This document shows, one piece after another, positions 14,689-22,526 of a DNA stretch of 49,115 bases. Positions within the stretch are counted from its first letter, which is position 1. Every line of letters begins with the position of its first letter. The notes beneath the pieces are model-generated. The model made no database searches and was not told the DNA's origin. It saw only the letters and a list, made by a program, of their open reading frames with translations. Made by a program: the position numbers and the translations under genes. Source of the stretch: Candidatus Oscillibacter excrementigallinarum (GTDB taxonomy: Bacteria > Bacillota > Clostridia > Oscillospirales > Oscillospiraceae); contig DWZJ01000030.1 in assembly GCA_019118245.1 (NCBI GenBank), positions 1 to 49,115 of the forward strand, read 5' to 3'.

Positions 14689-15378
14689 TCAGGAGAGGGG
14701 GCGGGGCGGCCGGCAGGCCATGCAGTCGGCGTAGAGCTGGGAGACCAGGGGCCAGTCCACCAGCCGCCACCAGGCCTCGAAGTAGTCCGCCCGGCGGTTT
14801 TGGTATTGGAGATAGTAGGCGTGCTCCCACACGTCGCAGCACAGCAGGGGAGACAGGGGCAGCGGTGTGTCCTGGTTGGGCGTCTTCTGGACGGCCAGGC
14901 GGCCGTCCCGGTCCACGGTCAGCCACGCCCAGCCGGAGCCGAACTGCCCCAGGGCCGCCTGCCGCATGGCCTCCTTCAATTTCATCATCCCGCCGAAGTC
15001 CCGGGCCACGGCGCCCTCCAGTGCCGCGTCGGGGGCTGAGACCGGCAGGGGGTGGAGGGTGCGGAAATACAGGTCGTGGTTGAAGACGCCCCCGGCGTTG
15101 TTCCGGACGCCCTGGCGGAGGTCGTCCGGCAGCTCCCGCCAGTCCAGGCACAGCTTCCACAGGGACCAGGACTGGTAGGCGGGCGCCCGCTCCAGCAGCT
15201 GGTTCAGGGCGTCCACATAGGCGGCGAAGTGCTTGTCGTGGTGAAAGTGCAGCACCTTTTCGTCCAGCTCCGGCTCCAGCGCGTCATAGGCGTAGGGCAG
15301 GGGCGGCAGGGTAAAGGGATAGCGTTGTTCCAAGGGGATCATCCTTTCCGGCAGAGAGTCGAAGTCCGCTGTTCCCAT
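14689..15378 (-). CDS. Superoxide dismutase (Fe/Mn)
   Basis: The protein of 229 residues (217 if it starts at 15342) has FTLPPLPYAYDALEP, the first metal-ligand region LHFHHDKHFAAYV, NHDLYF, and the last ligands in DVWEHAYYLQYQNRRADYFEAWW. These belong to the iron/manganese superoxide dismutase family, which removes superoxide. Neither start has an ideal ribosome site: ATG 15378 follows CGCATAGG, and ATG 15342 follows GGAAAGG with almost no gap. If CATAGGAT is a -10 box, the shorter form is correct. Only the first 200 residues align well with usual lengths; the tail CRPPRPLS looks unconserved. Confidence 0.9.
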   Translation of the reverse strand: MGTADFDSLPERMIPLEQRYPFTLPPLPYAYDALEPELDEKVLHFHHDKHFAAYVDALNQLLERAPAYQSWSLWKLCLDWRELPDDLRQGVRNNAGGVFNHDLYFRTLHPLPVSAPDAALEGAVARDFGGMMKLKEAMRQAALGQFGSGWAWLTVDRDGRLAVQKTPNQDTPLPLSPLLCCDVWEHAYYLQYQNRRADYFEAWWRLVDWPLVSQLYADCMACRPPRPLS

Positions 15379-15386
15379 CCTATGCG
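15373..15386 (-). promoter_or_regulatory. Shared 14-mer upstream of sod
   Basis: On the minus strand this reads CGCATAGGATGGGA, identical to 3250-3263 upstream of the Cys-rich gene. It may be a sporulation-type -10 region. Confidence 0.25.
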
Positions 15387-15420
15387 GAACGGTGCGCGCC
15401 TATTTCCCAAACCCGCCGGA

Positions 15421-15453
15421 CAAAAGAGCCGGGAGGGCATTTCGCCCTCCCGG
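15421..15453 (-). terminator. Terminator of the DUF134-NifX operon
   Basis: CCGGGAGGGC (15429-15438) pairs with GCCCTCCCGG (15444-15453); on the minus strand CTCTTTTG follows. Confidence 0.85.
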
Positions 15454-15460
15454 TCCGGTC

Positions 15461-15868
15461 TCAGCAGTGGCCGCAGGTATGACCGCCCTCATGGTGGCCG
15501 CAGCCGTGGTCGCCGCAGGTGTGCTCCTCGCCGTGGTGATGGTCGCAGGTGGCGCCCTCCGCGCTGACCAGAGTGCCCGCCAGCAGCTCCGCCACCCGTG
15601 CATCTGTGTCGCCCTGGCAGCCGGCGTACAGCCGGATGCCCGCCTCCGCCAGCGCCATCTGGGCCCCGCCGCCGATGCCGCCGCAGATCAGGGCGTCCAC
15701 CTGGTGTGCCTGCAGGAAGCCCGCCAGGGCCCCGTGGCCGCTACCATTGGTGTCCACCACCTGGGCGGAGACGACCGCGCCGTTCTCCACGTCGTAGAGC
15801 TTGAACTGTGCCGTGTGGCCGAAGTGCTGGAACACCTGGCCGTTTTCATAGGTGACTGCGATTTTCAT
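15461..15868 (-). CDS. NifX/NifB-type dinitrogenase iron-molybdenum cofactor family protein with metal-binding tail
   Basis: The 135-residue protein has the family fold: MKIAVTYENGQVFQHFGH at the start, LICGGIGGGAQMALAEAGI in the middle, and YAGCQGDTDARVAELLAG. It ends in a His/Cys-rich tail from about residue 108 (CDHHH, HTCGDHGCGHH, HTCGHC) that should bind metal. Family members carry iron-molybdenum or related clusters, but no nif genes are nearby, so an iron-sulfur or metal-homeostasis role is more likely. Its ATG overlaps the DUF134 stop as ATGA. Confidence 0.88.
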   Translation of the reverse strand: MKIAVTYENGQVFQHFGHTAQFKLYDVENGAVVSAQVVDTNGSGHGALAGFLQAHQVDALICGGIGGGAQMALAEAGIRLYAGCQGDTDARVAELLAGTLVSAEGATCDHHHGEEHTCGDHGCGHHEGGHTCGHC

Positions 15869-16227
15869 GATGACGCTTCCTTTCCGTTTTGGGAGGCACA
15901 CCGGCCGCAGGGCCTGCCGCAGCCCCGGCAGTTCTCCTGGGGACAGAGGGCGTAGCTGCCGCCGCCGATCTGCAGCGGCCTGCCCTCCACCAGGAACGCC
16001 GCCAGCTTCCGGCGGGCCTGGGCGTAGATGCGCTGGACGGTGGTCCGGGCCACCCCCATCTGGGCGGCGGCGGCCTCCTGGTTCAGCCCCAGGTAGTCCA
16101 TCAGCCGCACCGCCTCGTACTCCTCCACCGTCAGCTCCACGGCCTCCCCGTGGGCGGGGTGCTCCGGAGCAAAGCGGCAGTGGGCCGGCATCTGGCAGAC
16201 CCGGCGGCATTTGGCGTTCCGCGGCAT
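15865..16227 (-). CDS. DUF134 (UPF0251) DNA-binding protein
   Basis: The 120-residue protein starts with MPRNAKCRRVCQMP and has the core ELTVEEYEAVRLMDYLGLNQEAAAAQMGVARTTVQR, split here as a helix-turn-helix around residues 33-65. A Cys-rich end follows with CPQENCRGCGRPCGRC. DUF134 proteins are small HTH proteins, often paired with NifX-like proteins as here. The Cys clusters suggest metal sensing. The ATG follows AAGGGAGGG. Two ACATATG boxes at its promoter could be its own operators. Confidence 0.9.
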   Translation of the reverse strand: MPRNAKCRRVCQMPAHCRFAPEHPAHGEAVELTVEEYEAVRLMDYLGLNQEAAAAQMGVARTTVQRIYAQARRKLAAFLVEGRPLQIGGGSYALCPQENCRGCGRPCGRCASQNGKEASS

Positions 16228-16248
16228 GGATGTCCCTCCCTTGTTTTG

Positions 16249-16287
16249 AACATATGTCCATTATATACGATTTTAAACATATGTCAA
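16249..16287 (-). promoter_or_regulatory. Promoter of the DUF134 operon with two operator-like boxes
   Basis: On the minus strand TTGACA (16287-16282), 16 bp, TATAAT (16265-16260). The palindromic box AACATATGTC occurs twice on the plus strand, at 16249-16258 and 16276-16285, start to start 27 bp. One copy overlaps the -35 and the other lies just after the -10. Confidence 0.75.
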
Positions 16288-16317
16288 GAATAATTTTGGG
16301 AAAATCTGCGCCCCGCC

Positions 16318-16347
16318 TTGACAGGTCTAGCACGGACCCCGTATGAT
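16318..16347 (+). promoter_or_regulatory. Promoter of the paralogue pair and NTF2-like gene
   Basis: TTGACA (16318-16323), 18 bp, TATGAT (16342-16347), divergent from the DUF134 promoter. Confidence 0.65.
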
Positions 16348-16371
16348 GGAGCCAGAGAGGGGGCGGTCTGG

Positions 16372-16770
16372 ATGAAAAAGAGATGGAAAATCTTATTGGT
16401 GTGCGCGGCGGTTTTGGCCGGGATCGCGGCCTGGTGCTTCATTCCCCGTTCGGCGGTGGAGGAGGACTACCAGATTCACCTTGTTGAAGTGGGTGAGGGG
16501 CTGGCCGATGTCACGGAGCAGGTGGATTTGGAGGCCCTCGGCGACCTGCTCCAAAACGCAAAACGCTTGGGATATCATCGGGGAGGAAATACCGTTCGGA
16601 TGGGAACGCGTCATGTGTTGATCCTGGGGATGGATAAAACAGGGCCCGTCAACATCTCTCTGGACGAAGATGCCTGTTCAGTGGACCGTGGGGACGCACT
16701 GGGCCACTATCCCCTGCTGAACGGCGAAGAGCTGCTGGAGCAGGTCTGGACCCTGCTGCCGGAGCAGTGA
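16372..16770 (+). CDS. Small membrane-anchored protein, paralogue 2 of 3
   Basis: The 132-residue protein has a basic start MKKRWKILL, one hydrophobic helix (about 6-23), then an outside domain with EEDYQIHLVEVGEG, DVTEQVDLEALGDLL and the ending LLNGEELLEQVWTLLP. It is clearly related to the next gene (shared MK+.WK.LLV, GEDFQ/EEDYQ..EV, PL..GE.LL..V). The gene at 2779 shares the layout. No known family is recognised. The ATG follows GAGAGGGGGCGG. Confidence 0.75.
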   Translation: MKKRWKILLVCAAVLAGIAAWCFIPRSAVEEDYQIHLVEVGEGLADVTEQVDLEALGDLLQNAKRLGYHRGGNTVRMGTRHVLILGMDKTGPVNISLDEDACSVDRGDALGHYPLLNGEELLEQVWTLLPEQ

Positions 16771-16788
16771 CAAGGAAGGAGGGCACCT

Positions 16789-17172
16789 ATGAAAAGAACA
16801 TGGAAAGTTCTATTGGTATGTGTTGTGGCCGCGGCAGCCCTGGCCGGCTATTTCTTCCTGCTGCCCGCGCCGGCGGTGGGTGAGGACTTCCAGCTGCTGG
16901 AGGTCCGGCAGGACGGACGGGACCTGACAGAGGAGCTCCAGCCGGAGCAGCTGGACGCCCTGGAGAACGCGGTGCGGGAGGCCACCCGGTCCCGTTGGAA
17001 AAATCCCATCGGACCATATCCCCTGGAAGCCGACACCGTCACGCTCCTGGGCACCAATGGAGAGTCCGTCATCCTGGTGGGCAGCCGGGGGCGTTTTTCA
17101 GCGGATGACTACCCCCTCCACGATGGGGAGACCCTGCTGGCAGAGGTACAGGACATCCTTGCGCCAAAATAG
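16789..17172 (+). CDS. Small membrane-anchored protein, paralogue 3 of 3
   Basis: The 127-residue protein repeats the pattern of its neighbour: MKRTWKVLLV, a single helix (about 6-24), GEDFQLLEVRQDGRDLTEEL, a central VTLLGTNGESVILVG strand pair matching MGTRHVLILG next door, and DYPLHDGETLLAEVQDIL at the end. The tandem arrangement, 18 bp apart, indicates local duplication. Position suggests an exported accessory protein; function unknown. The ATG follows AAGGAAGGAGGG. Confidence 0.78.
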   Translation: MKRTWKVLLVCVVAAAALAGYFFLLPAPAVGEDFQLLEVRQDGRDLTEELQPEQLDALENAVREATRSRWKNPIGPYPLEADTVTLLGTNGESVILVGSRGRFSADDYPLHDGETLLAEVQDILAPK

Positions 17173-17202
17173 CGGAGATACACTACAAAGGAGGACGAAT
17201 AC

Positions 17203-17622
17203 ATGGAACAGCGGGAAGCGGCCATCCGCCAATGGTTCGACATGTGGCTCACCAAACAGGACACCGGTATCCGGGACCTCTTCGCCCCGGACGCGGTGTA
17301 CATCGAGAGCTGGGGCCCGGAGTACCACGGCGCGGAGAAGATCGCCTGGTGGTTCACCGAGTGGAACCGCCGGGGCACGGTGGAGCGGTGGGACATCCGC
17401 CAGTTCTTCCACAAGGGAGACCAGACCGTGGTGGAGTGGATCTTCGCCAACCAGATGGACGACGGCCGCCGGGAGGTGTTCGAGGGCATGACCCTGATCC
17501 GCTGGACGGCAACGGGGCAGATCGCCCGTCTCCAGGAGTTCGGCTGCAACCTGGACCGCTACGATCCCTACGCCCACGGCCCGGAGCCCCGGTTCCGGGA
17601 CCAGCAGGCGGCCTGGTTCTGA
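17203..17622 (+). CDS. NTF2-like (SnoaL-type) protein
   Basis: The 139-residue protein has the NTF2 cone-fold pattern: REAAIRQWFDMWLTKQDTGIRDLFAPDAVYIESWGPEY is spread over the first helix and strand, followed by GAEKIAWWFTEWN, VEWIFANQMDDGRREVFEGMTLIRW and IARLQEFG. Members are mixed: some are enzymes and many have no known ligand. The ATG follows AAAGGAGG. It is 30 bp after the last paralogue and likely in the same transcript, followed by a strong terminator. Confidence 0.85.
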   Translation: MEQREAAIRQWFDMWLTKQDTGIRDLFAPDAVYIESWGPEYHGAEKIAWWFTEWNRRGTVERWDIRQFFHKGDQTVVEWIFANQMDDGRREVFEGMTLIRWTATGQIARLQEFGCNLDRYDPYAHGPEPRFRDQQAAWF

Positions 17623-17637
17623 ACAGCGCAGAAAAAG

Positions 17638-17671
17638 CGGCGCCCGTTCCGAAAGGAACGGGCGCCGTTGT
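17638..17671. terminator. Bidirectional terminator
   Basis: A perfect 13 bp stem (17638-17650 with 17655-17667) around GAAA. The plus side continues TTGTTC; the minus side continues CTTTTTC, so it serves the convergent phosphoglucomutase gene too. Confidence 0.88.
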
Positions 17672-17691
17672 TCGTATCAAAAAGGGAGAGT

Positions 17692-19419
17692 TTACTTCTG
17701 CAGCGTCTTGACCCACTGGCCGTACTTCTCCAGATTGGCGTCGCAGGCGGCGGCGTCGGCGCCCTGGGTCAGGATATACACCTTGATCTTAGGCTCCGTG
17801 CCGGAGGGCCGCACCAGGATGGTGGTGCCGTCCGCCAGCTCGAACCGCAGCACGTTGGAGCCGGAGAGCTCCATGGTGCTCTTCGCCCCGGTGGCGCAGT
17901 CCACCACGGACCCGTCGGTGTAGTCCTTCCGGGTGACCACCTGCACGCCGGAGATCTCCGCCGGGGGGGTCTCCCGGAGGTTCTTCATCAGCTCCGCCAT
18001 GTCCTTCAGGCCGTCCAAGCCGGGCATCACCAGGTTATGGGTCTTTTCGGCGTAGTGGCCGTACTTCTCGTACAGCTTCTCCAGGGCGTCGAACAATGTC
18101 TGCCCCTGGGCGGCGTACCAGGCGGCCATCTCCGTCAGCAGCATGGAGGCGGTGACGGCGTCCTTGTCTCGGACGTAGTCCCCCAGCATATAGCCGTAGC
18201 TCTCCTCGTAGGAGAAGATGACCTTCCCCTCGCCGGCGGCCTCCAGGGCGTTCTTCTTCTCCGCCATGAACTTGAAGCCGGTGAAGGTGTCGTAGCAGGT
18301 GACGCCGTTGGACTCCGCCACCTTCCGGGCCATCTCCGTGGTGACGATGGTCTTGAGGGCCACGGGCTTCTCCGGCATCTTGCCGGAGCGGCGCATGGCG
18401 CCGATGAGGTAGTCCAGCAGCAGCACGCCGGTCTGGTTGCCGGTGACGGGGCGGTACTCGCCGCTGTGGTCCCGAATCATGATGCCCACCCGATCGCTGT
18501 CCGGGTCGGTGCCCAGGATGAAGTCCACGTCGTTCTCCCGGGCCAGGTCGATGGCCAGGTAGAAGCCCTCCGGGTTCTCCGGGTTGGGGGAGACCACGGT
18601 GGGGAAGTCCCCGTCGATGACCATCTGCTTGGGCTCGCAGATCAGGTGCTTGATGCCCAGGGTCCGCAATGCCTCCGGCACCAGCTTGTAGCCGCAGCCG
18701 TGGAAGGGGGTGTACACCAGCTTGAAGGTGTCCGCCACCTTGGCCACGGTCTCCTTGTCGTTGATCATGGCGGTGACGTTGGCCATGAACTTCCGGTCCG
18801 TCTCGTCGCCCATGGTCTCGATGAGACCGGCCTTCACCGCCTCATCGAAGTCCATGCGCTTGATGTCGTTAAAGACGTCGATCTTCTCCAGGGCGGCGGC
18901 GATGGCATCGGCGTGGTGGGGGGGCAGCTGGGCGCCGTCCTCCCAGTAGACCTTGTAGCCGTTGTACTCCTTGGGGTTGTGGCTGGCGGTGACGTTGATG
19001 CCCGCCTGGCAGTGGTACTCCCGCACGGCGAAGCTCAGTTCCGGCGTGGGGCGGAGGGACTCGAAGATCCGCACGTGGATGCCGTTGGCAGCGCAGACCT
19101 CTGCCGCGGCCCGGGCGAACTCCATGGAGTGGTTCCGGCAGTCCATGCAGATGGCCACGCCCCGGCGCTTGCCCTCCTCGCCCTCGGCGCAGATGACCTG
19201 GGCAAAGCCCTGGGTGGCCCAGCGGATGACATGGATATTCATGTTGTGCAGGCCCACGGCCATGATGCCCCGCAGACCGGCGGTGCCGAACTCCAGGGGG
19301 CCGTAGAACCGGCTCTCGATCTCCTTGGGATCGTTCCGGATGCCCTCCAGCTCCGCCCGCTCCGCGTCGGACAGGGCGGGGCTTGCCAGCCACTTTTCAT
19401 ATTCCTTCATAAAGTCCAT
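17692..19419 (-). CDS. Phospho-sugar mutase (phosphoglucomutase/phosphomannomutase)
   Basis: The 575-residue enzyme has the alpha-D-phosphohexomutase motifs: FGTAGLRG (44-51), the active serine in TASHNP (144-149), the magnesium site DPDSDR (305-310), the sugar-binding SYEESYGY, and the phosphate-binding RPSGTEPK near the end. Its length is that of the Firmicutes PgcA-type enzymes, which interconvert glucose-6-phosphate and glucose-1-phosphate. The ATG follows AGGAGG. It is the last gene of a run after walJ-like, rlmH and the DUF2007-like gene. Confidence 0.94.
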   Translation of the reverse strand: MDFMKEYEKWLASPALSDAERAELEGIRNDPKEIESRFYGPLEFGTAGLRGIMAVGLHNMNIHVIRWATQGFAQVICAEGEEGKRRGVAICMDCRNHSMEFARAAAEVCAANGIHVRIFESLRPTPELSFAVREYHCQAGINVTASHNPKEYNGYKVYWEDGAQLPPHHADAIAAALEKIDVFNDIKRMDFDEAVKAGLIETMGDETDRKFMANVTAMINDKETVAKVADTFKLVYTPFHGCGYKLVPEALRTLGIKHLICEPKQMVIDGDFPTVVSPNPENPEGFYLAIDLARENDVDFILGTDPDSDRVGIMIRDHSGEYRPVTGNQTGVLLLDYLIGAMRRSGKMPEKPVALKTIVTTEMARKVAESNGVTCYDTFTGFKFMAEKKNALEAAGEGKVIFSYEESYGYMLGDYVRDKDAVTASMLLTEMAAWYAAQGQTLFDALEKLYEKYGHYAEKTHNLVMPGLDGLKDMAELMKNLRETPPAEISGVQVVTRKDYTDGSVVDCATGAKSTMELSGSNVLRFELADGTTILVRPSGTEPKIKVYILTQGADAAACDANLEKYGQWVKTLQK

Positions 19420-19467
19420 GCGAGAGATACCTCCTGTTGTGTAAATTGAGAGACAGAGACGGGACGC

Positions 19468-19782
19468 TCAGTCCTGCTCCGGTGGTGTTTCTTCCGCGGG
19501 GGCATCCAGCAGCGCCTGGGCCTCCTCCAGCTGGGAGGCGGGCACCCAGATCTCCACGCCCTGGGAGGCGAATCCCCCCAGCACCTTGCCCAGCGACCCG
19601 TTCAGGAAGGCGGGGATGCCGCAGCTCTTCAAAAACGACACGGTGATGTCCGCCTGGCTGTCCAGCTCCCACTGGATGTCCAGCTTGGCGGCGGTCTCCG
19701 GCGCGCCGGAGGCATCCTTGGGCCAGTGTTCCAGCAGGTCCCGGTCCGCCCGGGCCCAGAAATCTTTTGCCGGTTCTGTCAT
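19468..19782 (-). CDS. DUF2007-like small protein
   Basis: The 104-residue protein has an acidic N-terminus, the pattern ADITVSFLKSCGIPAFL (about 44-60), EIWVPASQLEEAQALLDA and a charged tail. This resembles putative signal-transducing DUF2007 proteins, which are ferredoxin-like folds of unknown role. The match is by pattern only and could be a more distant relative. It lies 13 bp after rlmH and 48 bp before the mutase gene. Confidence 0.6.
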   Translation of the reverse strand: MTEPAKDFWARADRDLLEHWPKDASGAPETAAKLDIQWELDSQADITVSFLKSCGIPAFLNGSLGKVLGGFASQGVEIWVPASQLEEAQALLDAPAEETPPEQD

Positions 19783-19795
19783 ACGTCCACGTCCT

Positions 19796-20278
19796 TTACT
19801 TGTGATATTTGGTACCTGCGTTGATCTGATAGGCCCGGTAGATCTGCTCCAGCACCATCACCCGGGCCAGGTGGTGGGGGAACGTCATGGGAGACATGGA
19901 GAGCCGCAGCTTTGCCTCCGCCTTGATGGAGGGATGCAGGCCGAAGGACCCGCCGATGAGGAACACCAGCTGGCCCACCCCCTGGCTGGCCCAGGCGTCC
20001 ATCTGCCGGGCCAGATCCTCGCTGGACCGCAGCTCCCCCTCCACGCACAGGGCGATGAGGGCGGCGCCGGAGGGGAGCTTGGCCCGGATGGCGGCGGCCT
20101 CCTTCAAGAGGGCCGCCTCGATCTGGGCGGGGGAGGGGTCCTCCGGCAGCCGCTCCTCCGGCAGCTCCGCAAGCTCCAGCTTGCAGAAGCGGGAGAGCCG
20201 CTTGGCGTACTCCGCCGCGGCATCGATATAGAACTTCTCTTTCAGCTTCCCCACACAGAGGACCGTCACCTTTTGCAT
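19796..20278 (-). CDS. rlmH: 23S rRNA pseudouridine-1915 N3-methyltransferase
   Basis: The 160-residue SPOUT enzyme methylates pseudouridine 1915 in helix 69 of 23S rRNA. It has VTVLCVGKLKEKFY at the start, VFLIGGSFGLHPSI (SAM-binding knot) and the conserved ending MTFPHHLARVMVLEQIYRAYQI..YHK. Its length is standard. It overlaps the upstream hydrolase gene by 13 bp. rlmH next to the wal cluster is also seen in Bacillus and Staphylococcus. Confidence 0.97.
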   Translation of the reverse strand: MQKVTVLCVGKLKEKFYIDAAAEYAKRLSRFCKLELAELPEERLPEDPSPAQIEAALLKEAAAIRAKLPSGAALIALCVEGELRSSEDLARQMDAWASQGVGQLVFLIGGSFGLHPSIKAEAKLRLSMSPMTFPHHLARVMVLEQIYRAYQINAGTKYHK

Positions 20279-21066
20279 ACCGACCTCCGGCAGACCACAT
20301 GGGCGGGCCCCAGGCAGTCCCGGGGGGCCACGGACAGCAGGGGCGAGACGCCTGCGGCGGAGAAGGCCTGTTCCACAGCAGTTTGCGCCATGGCAGGGGT
20401 ATTATTCTCCCGGCTCAGGTGGGCCAGGACGATCTCCGACGCGCCGCTCTCCGCCAGGGCGGCGGCAAAGCGGGCGGCATCGTCATTGCTGAGATGGCCC
20501 TGGGGCCCCAGGATGCGCTGTTTCAGATAATAGGGATAGGGCCCGCTCCGCAGGGTCTCGATGTCGTGATTGGCCTCCAGCACCGCCAGCTCCACCCCCA
20601 GCAGGGCGTCGGCGGCCTCGTCGGTGACATAGCCGGTGTCCGTCAGGACGCCCACGGAGCCGTCCTCCGTGTCCAGCCGGAAGCCGCAGGAGCCCGGCGC
20701 GTCATGGGAGGTGGGGACCGCCGTCACGACCACGTCCCCGATGGGCTGGGTGTCGCCAAGGTCCAACGCCTCCAGCCGCGCCTCCGCGGCCGGCAGCCGC
20801 CAGGCCAGCTCCCGGCCCGCCCGCTCTGTGGCGAGGACCGGGGCATCGCAGCGCTTCAGCAGCGTCTGCAGGCCGGAGATGTGGTCCGCGTGGGTGTGGG
20901 TGATGAGGATGGCCGAGAGGCTGCCAGGCTCCAGGCCCAGCTCCCGCAGGGCGGCGGTGACACGGCGGCAGGAGATGCCCGCGTCCAGCAGGATATGGCT
21001 CTCCCCACAGGAGAGCAGCAGCGCGTTCCCGGTGGAACCGCTTGCCAGCGTATGTACGGTGGTCAA
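20266..21066 (-). CDS. MBL-fold metallo-hydrolase, WalJ/YycJ type
   Basis: The 266-residue protein has VHTLASGSTGNALLL, the metal motif THTHADH (H57, H59, D61, H62), and SHDAPGSCGFRL, ending in VLAHLSRENNTP. These are features of the YycJ/WalJ family of beta-lactamase-fold hydrolases near walRK. The start TTG at 21066 is chosen because GGAAGAGG lies 8 bp upstream; the ATG at 21138 has no ribosome site and lies inside a terminator hairpin. Confidence 0.9.
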   Translation of the reverse strand: MTTVHTLASGSTGNALLLSCGESHILLDAGISCRRVTAALRELGLEPGSLSAILITHTHADHISGLQTLLKRCDAPVLATERAGRELAWRLPAAEARLEALDLGDTQPIGDVVVTAVPTSHDAPGSCGFRLDTEDGSVGVLTDTGYVTDEAADALLGVELAVLEANHDIETLRSGPYPYYLKQRILGPQGHLSNDDAARFAAALAESGASEIVLAHLSRENNTPAMAQTAVEQAFSAAGVSPLLSVAPRDCLGPAHVVCRRSVCKR

Positions 21067-21086
21067 AAAACATACCTCTTCCGGTG

Positions 21087-21147
21087 AAAAATAAGACGTC
21101 CGCAAGGGAGGCCGTCGACGAAAGTCGCCATCCTCCATCGCGGACGT
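21087..21147 (-). terminator. Segmented terminator of murA
   Basis: On the minus strand three nested stems line up: ACGTCCGC/GCGGACGT (outer), GGAGG/CCTCC and CGAC/GTCG around a TTTC loop, followed by CTTATTTTT. Confidence 0.8.
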
Positions 21148-21227
21148 AAGATCGCAGGATCTATGGAAATATCTTGATCGTATGCGCCGGCGGCCCAGGG
21201 GAAACCTAGAGAAGCCTGTATTTCCCC

Positions 21228-22526
21228 TCAGCCGATGTGGGCCTCCAGCTCCTCGGACTCGCCGGGGACCTCCACGGCGCGGATGGAAGCGCCCAGGCCC
21301 TGGAGCTTGGTGACGATGTCCTCATAGCCCCGCTCGATATACTGGACACAGCTGATCTCGCTCTCGCCCCGGGCTGCCAGGGCCGCGATGACCAGCGCCG
21401 CGCCGGCCCGCAGGTCGCAGGCCTGGATGGGCGCGCCGGTGAGATGGTCCACGCCCTCCACCACGGCGGTCTTGTCGTCCACCTGGATGCTGGCGCCCAT
21501 GCGCTTGAGCTCATCCACATAGCGGTAGCGGTTGTTCCACACGCTCTCCGTCACCAGGGAGGTGCCCTCCGCCAGGCAGAGGACCGTGGTGATCTGGGGC
21601 TGCATATCCGTGGGGAAGCCCGGATAGGGCATGGTCTTCACATTGGCCTTCTGCAAGGGGCCGGTCCGGCGGACCAGAAGGGTGTCCTCCCGCTCCTCCA
21701 CTTCCACGCCCATCTCCACCAGCTTGGCGGTGATGCAGTCCATGTGTTTGGGAATGATGTTCTTCACCAGGATCTGTCCGCCCGTGGCGGCCACGGCGGC
21801 CATGTAGGTGCCCGCCTCGATCTGGTCGGGGATGATGGCGTAGCTGCCGCCCCGCAGGCGGTCCACGCCCTGGATCTTGATGGTGTCGGTGCCGGCGCCC
21901 CGGATGTTGGCGCCCATGGAGTTGAGGAAGTTGGCCAGGTCCACGATGTGGGGCTCCTTGGCGGCGTTCTCGATGATGGTGTTGCCCTCCGCCCGGACGG
22001 CGGCCATCATGATGTTCATGGTAGCGCCCACAGACACCACGTCCAGATAGACGCTGGCGCCCTTCAGGCGGCCGTTCTCCGTGGAGGCGTTGATGAAGCC
22101 GCCCTCCACCATGACCTTGGCGCCCAGGGCGGTGAAGCCCTTCACGTGCTGGTCGATGGGGCGGACGCCGAAATTGCACCCGCCGGGCATGGCGACCTCC
22201 GCCTGGCCGAACCGGCCCAGCAGCGCGCCGATGAGATAATAGGAGGCCCGCATCTTCCGGGCCAGCTCATAGGAGGTCCGGGTGGAGCGGATATGGCTGG
22301 CGTCGATCTCCACCGTATGACGGCCCAGAACGCGGATGCCCGCGCCCAGGTGCTCCAAAATCTTCAGGGACAGCGTCACATCGGAGATCTGGGGGATGTT
22401 TTCGATCCGGCAGACCCCGTCCACCAGCAGCGCGGCGGGGATGATGGCAACGGCGGCGTTCTTGGCGCCGCTGATCTCTACTTCACCAAACAGGGGATGG
22501 CCACCCTGTACAATATATTTCGTCAA
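21228..22526 (-). CDS. murA: UDP-N-acetylglucosamine 1-carboxyvinyltransferase
   Basis: The 432-residue enzyme starts peptidoglycan precursor synthesis by adding enolpyruvate to UDP-GlcNAc. It has KYIVQGGHPLFGEVEISGAKNAA at the start (two overlapping motifs), the catalytic cysteine in MPGGCNFGVRPID (C117, so fosfomycin-sensitive by type), and PYPGFPTDMQ. The TTG at 22526 is preferred because GAGAGGG lies 8 bp before it; TTG at 22532 is too close. murA sits inside the wal cluster but has its own promoter and terminator. Confidence 0.96.
   Translation of the reverse strand: MTKYIVQGGHPLFGEVEISGAKNAAVAIIPAALLVDGVCRIENIPQISDVTLSLKILEHLGAGIRVLGRHTVEIDASHIRSTRTSYELARKMRASYYLIGALLGRFGQAEVAMPGGCNFGVRPIDQHVKGFTALGAKVMVEGGFINASTENGRLKGASVYLDVVSVGATMNIMMAAVRAEGNTIIENAAKEPHIVDLANFLNSMGANIRGAGTDTIKIQGVDRLRGGSYAIIPDQIEAGTYMAAVAATGGQILVKNIIPKHMDCITAKLVEMGVEVEEREDTLLVRRTGPLQKANVKTMPYPGFPTDMQPQITTVLCLAEGTSLVTESVWNNRYRYVDELKRMGASIQVDDKTAVVEGVDHLTGAPIQACDLRAGAALVIAALAARGESEISCVQYIERGYEDIVTKLQGLGASIRAVEVPGESEELEAHIG

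Noticed and set aside
15461-16333. One 290-codon frame that would fuse DUF134 and NifX regions
   Set aside because: Its first half is out of frame with the true DUF134 protein; DUF134 and NifX are separate genes with an ATGA overlap.
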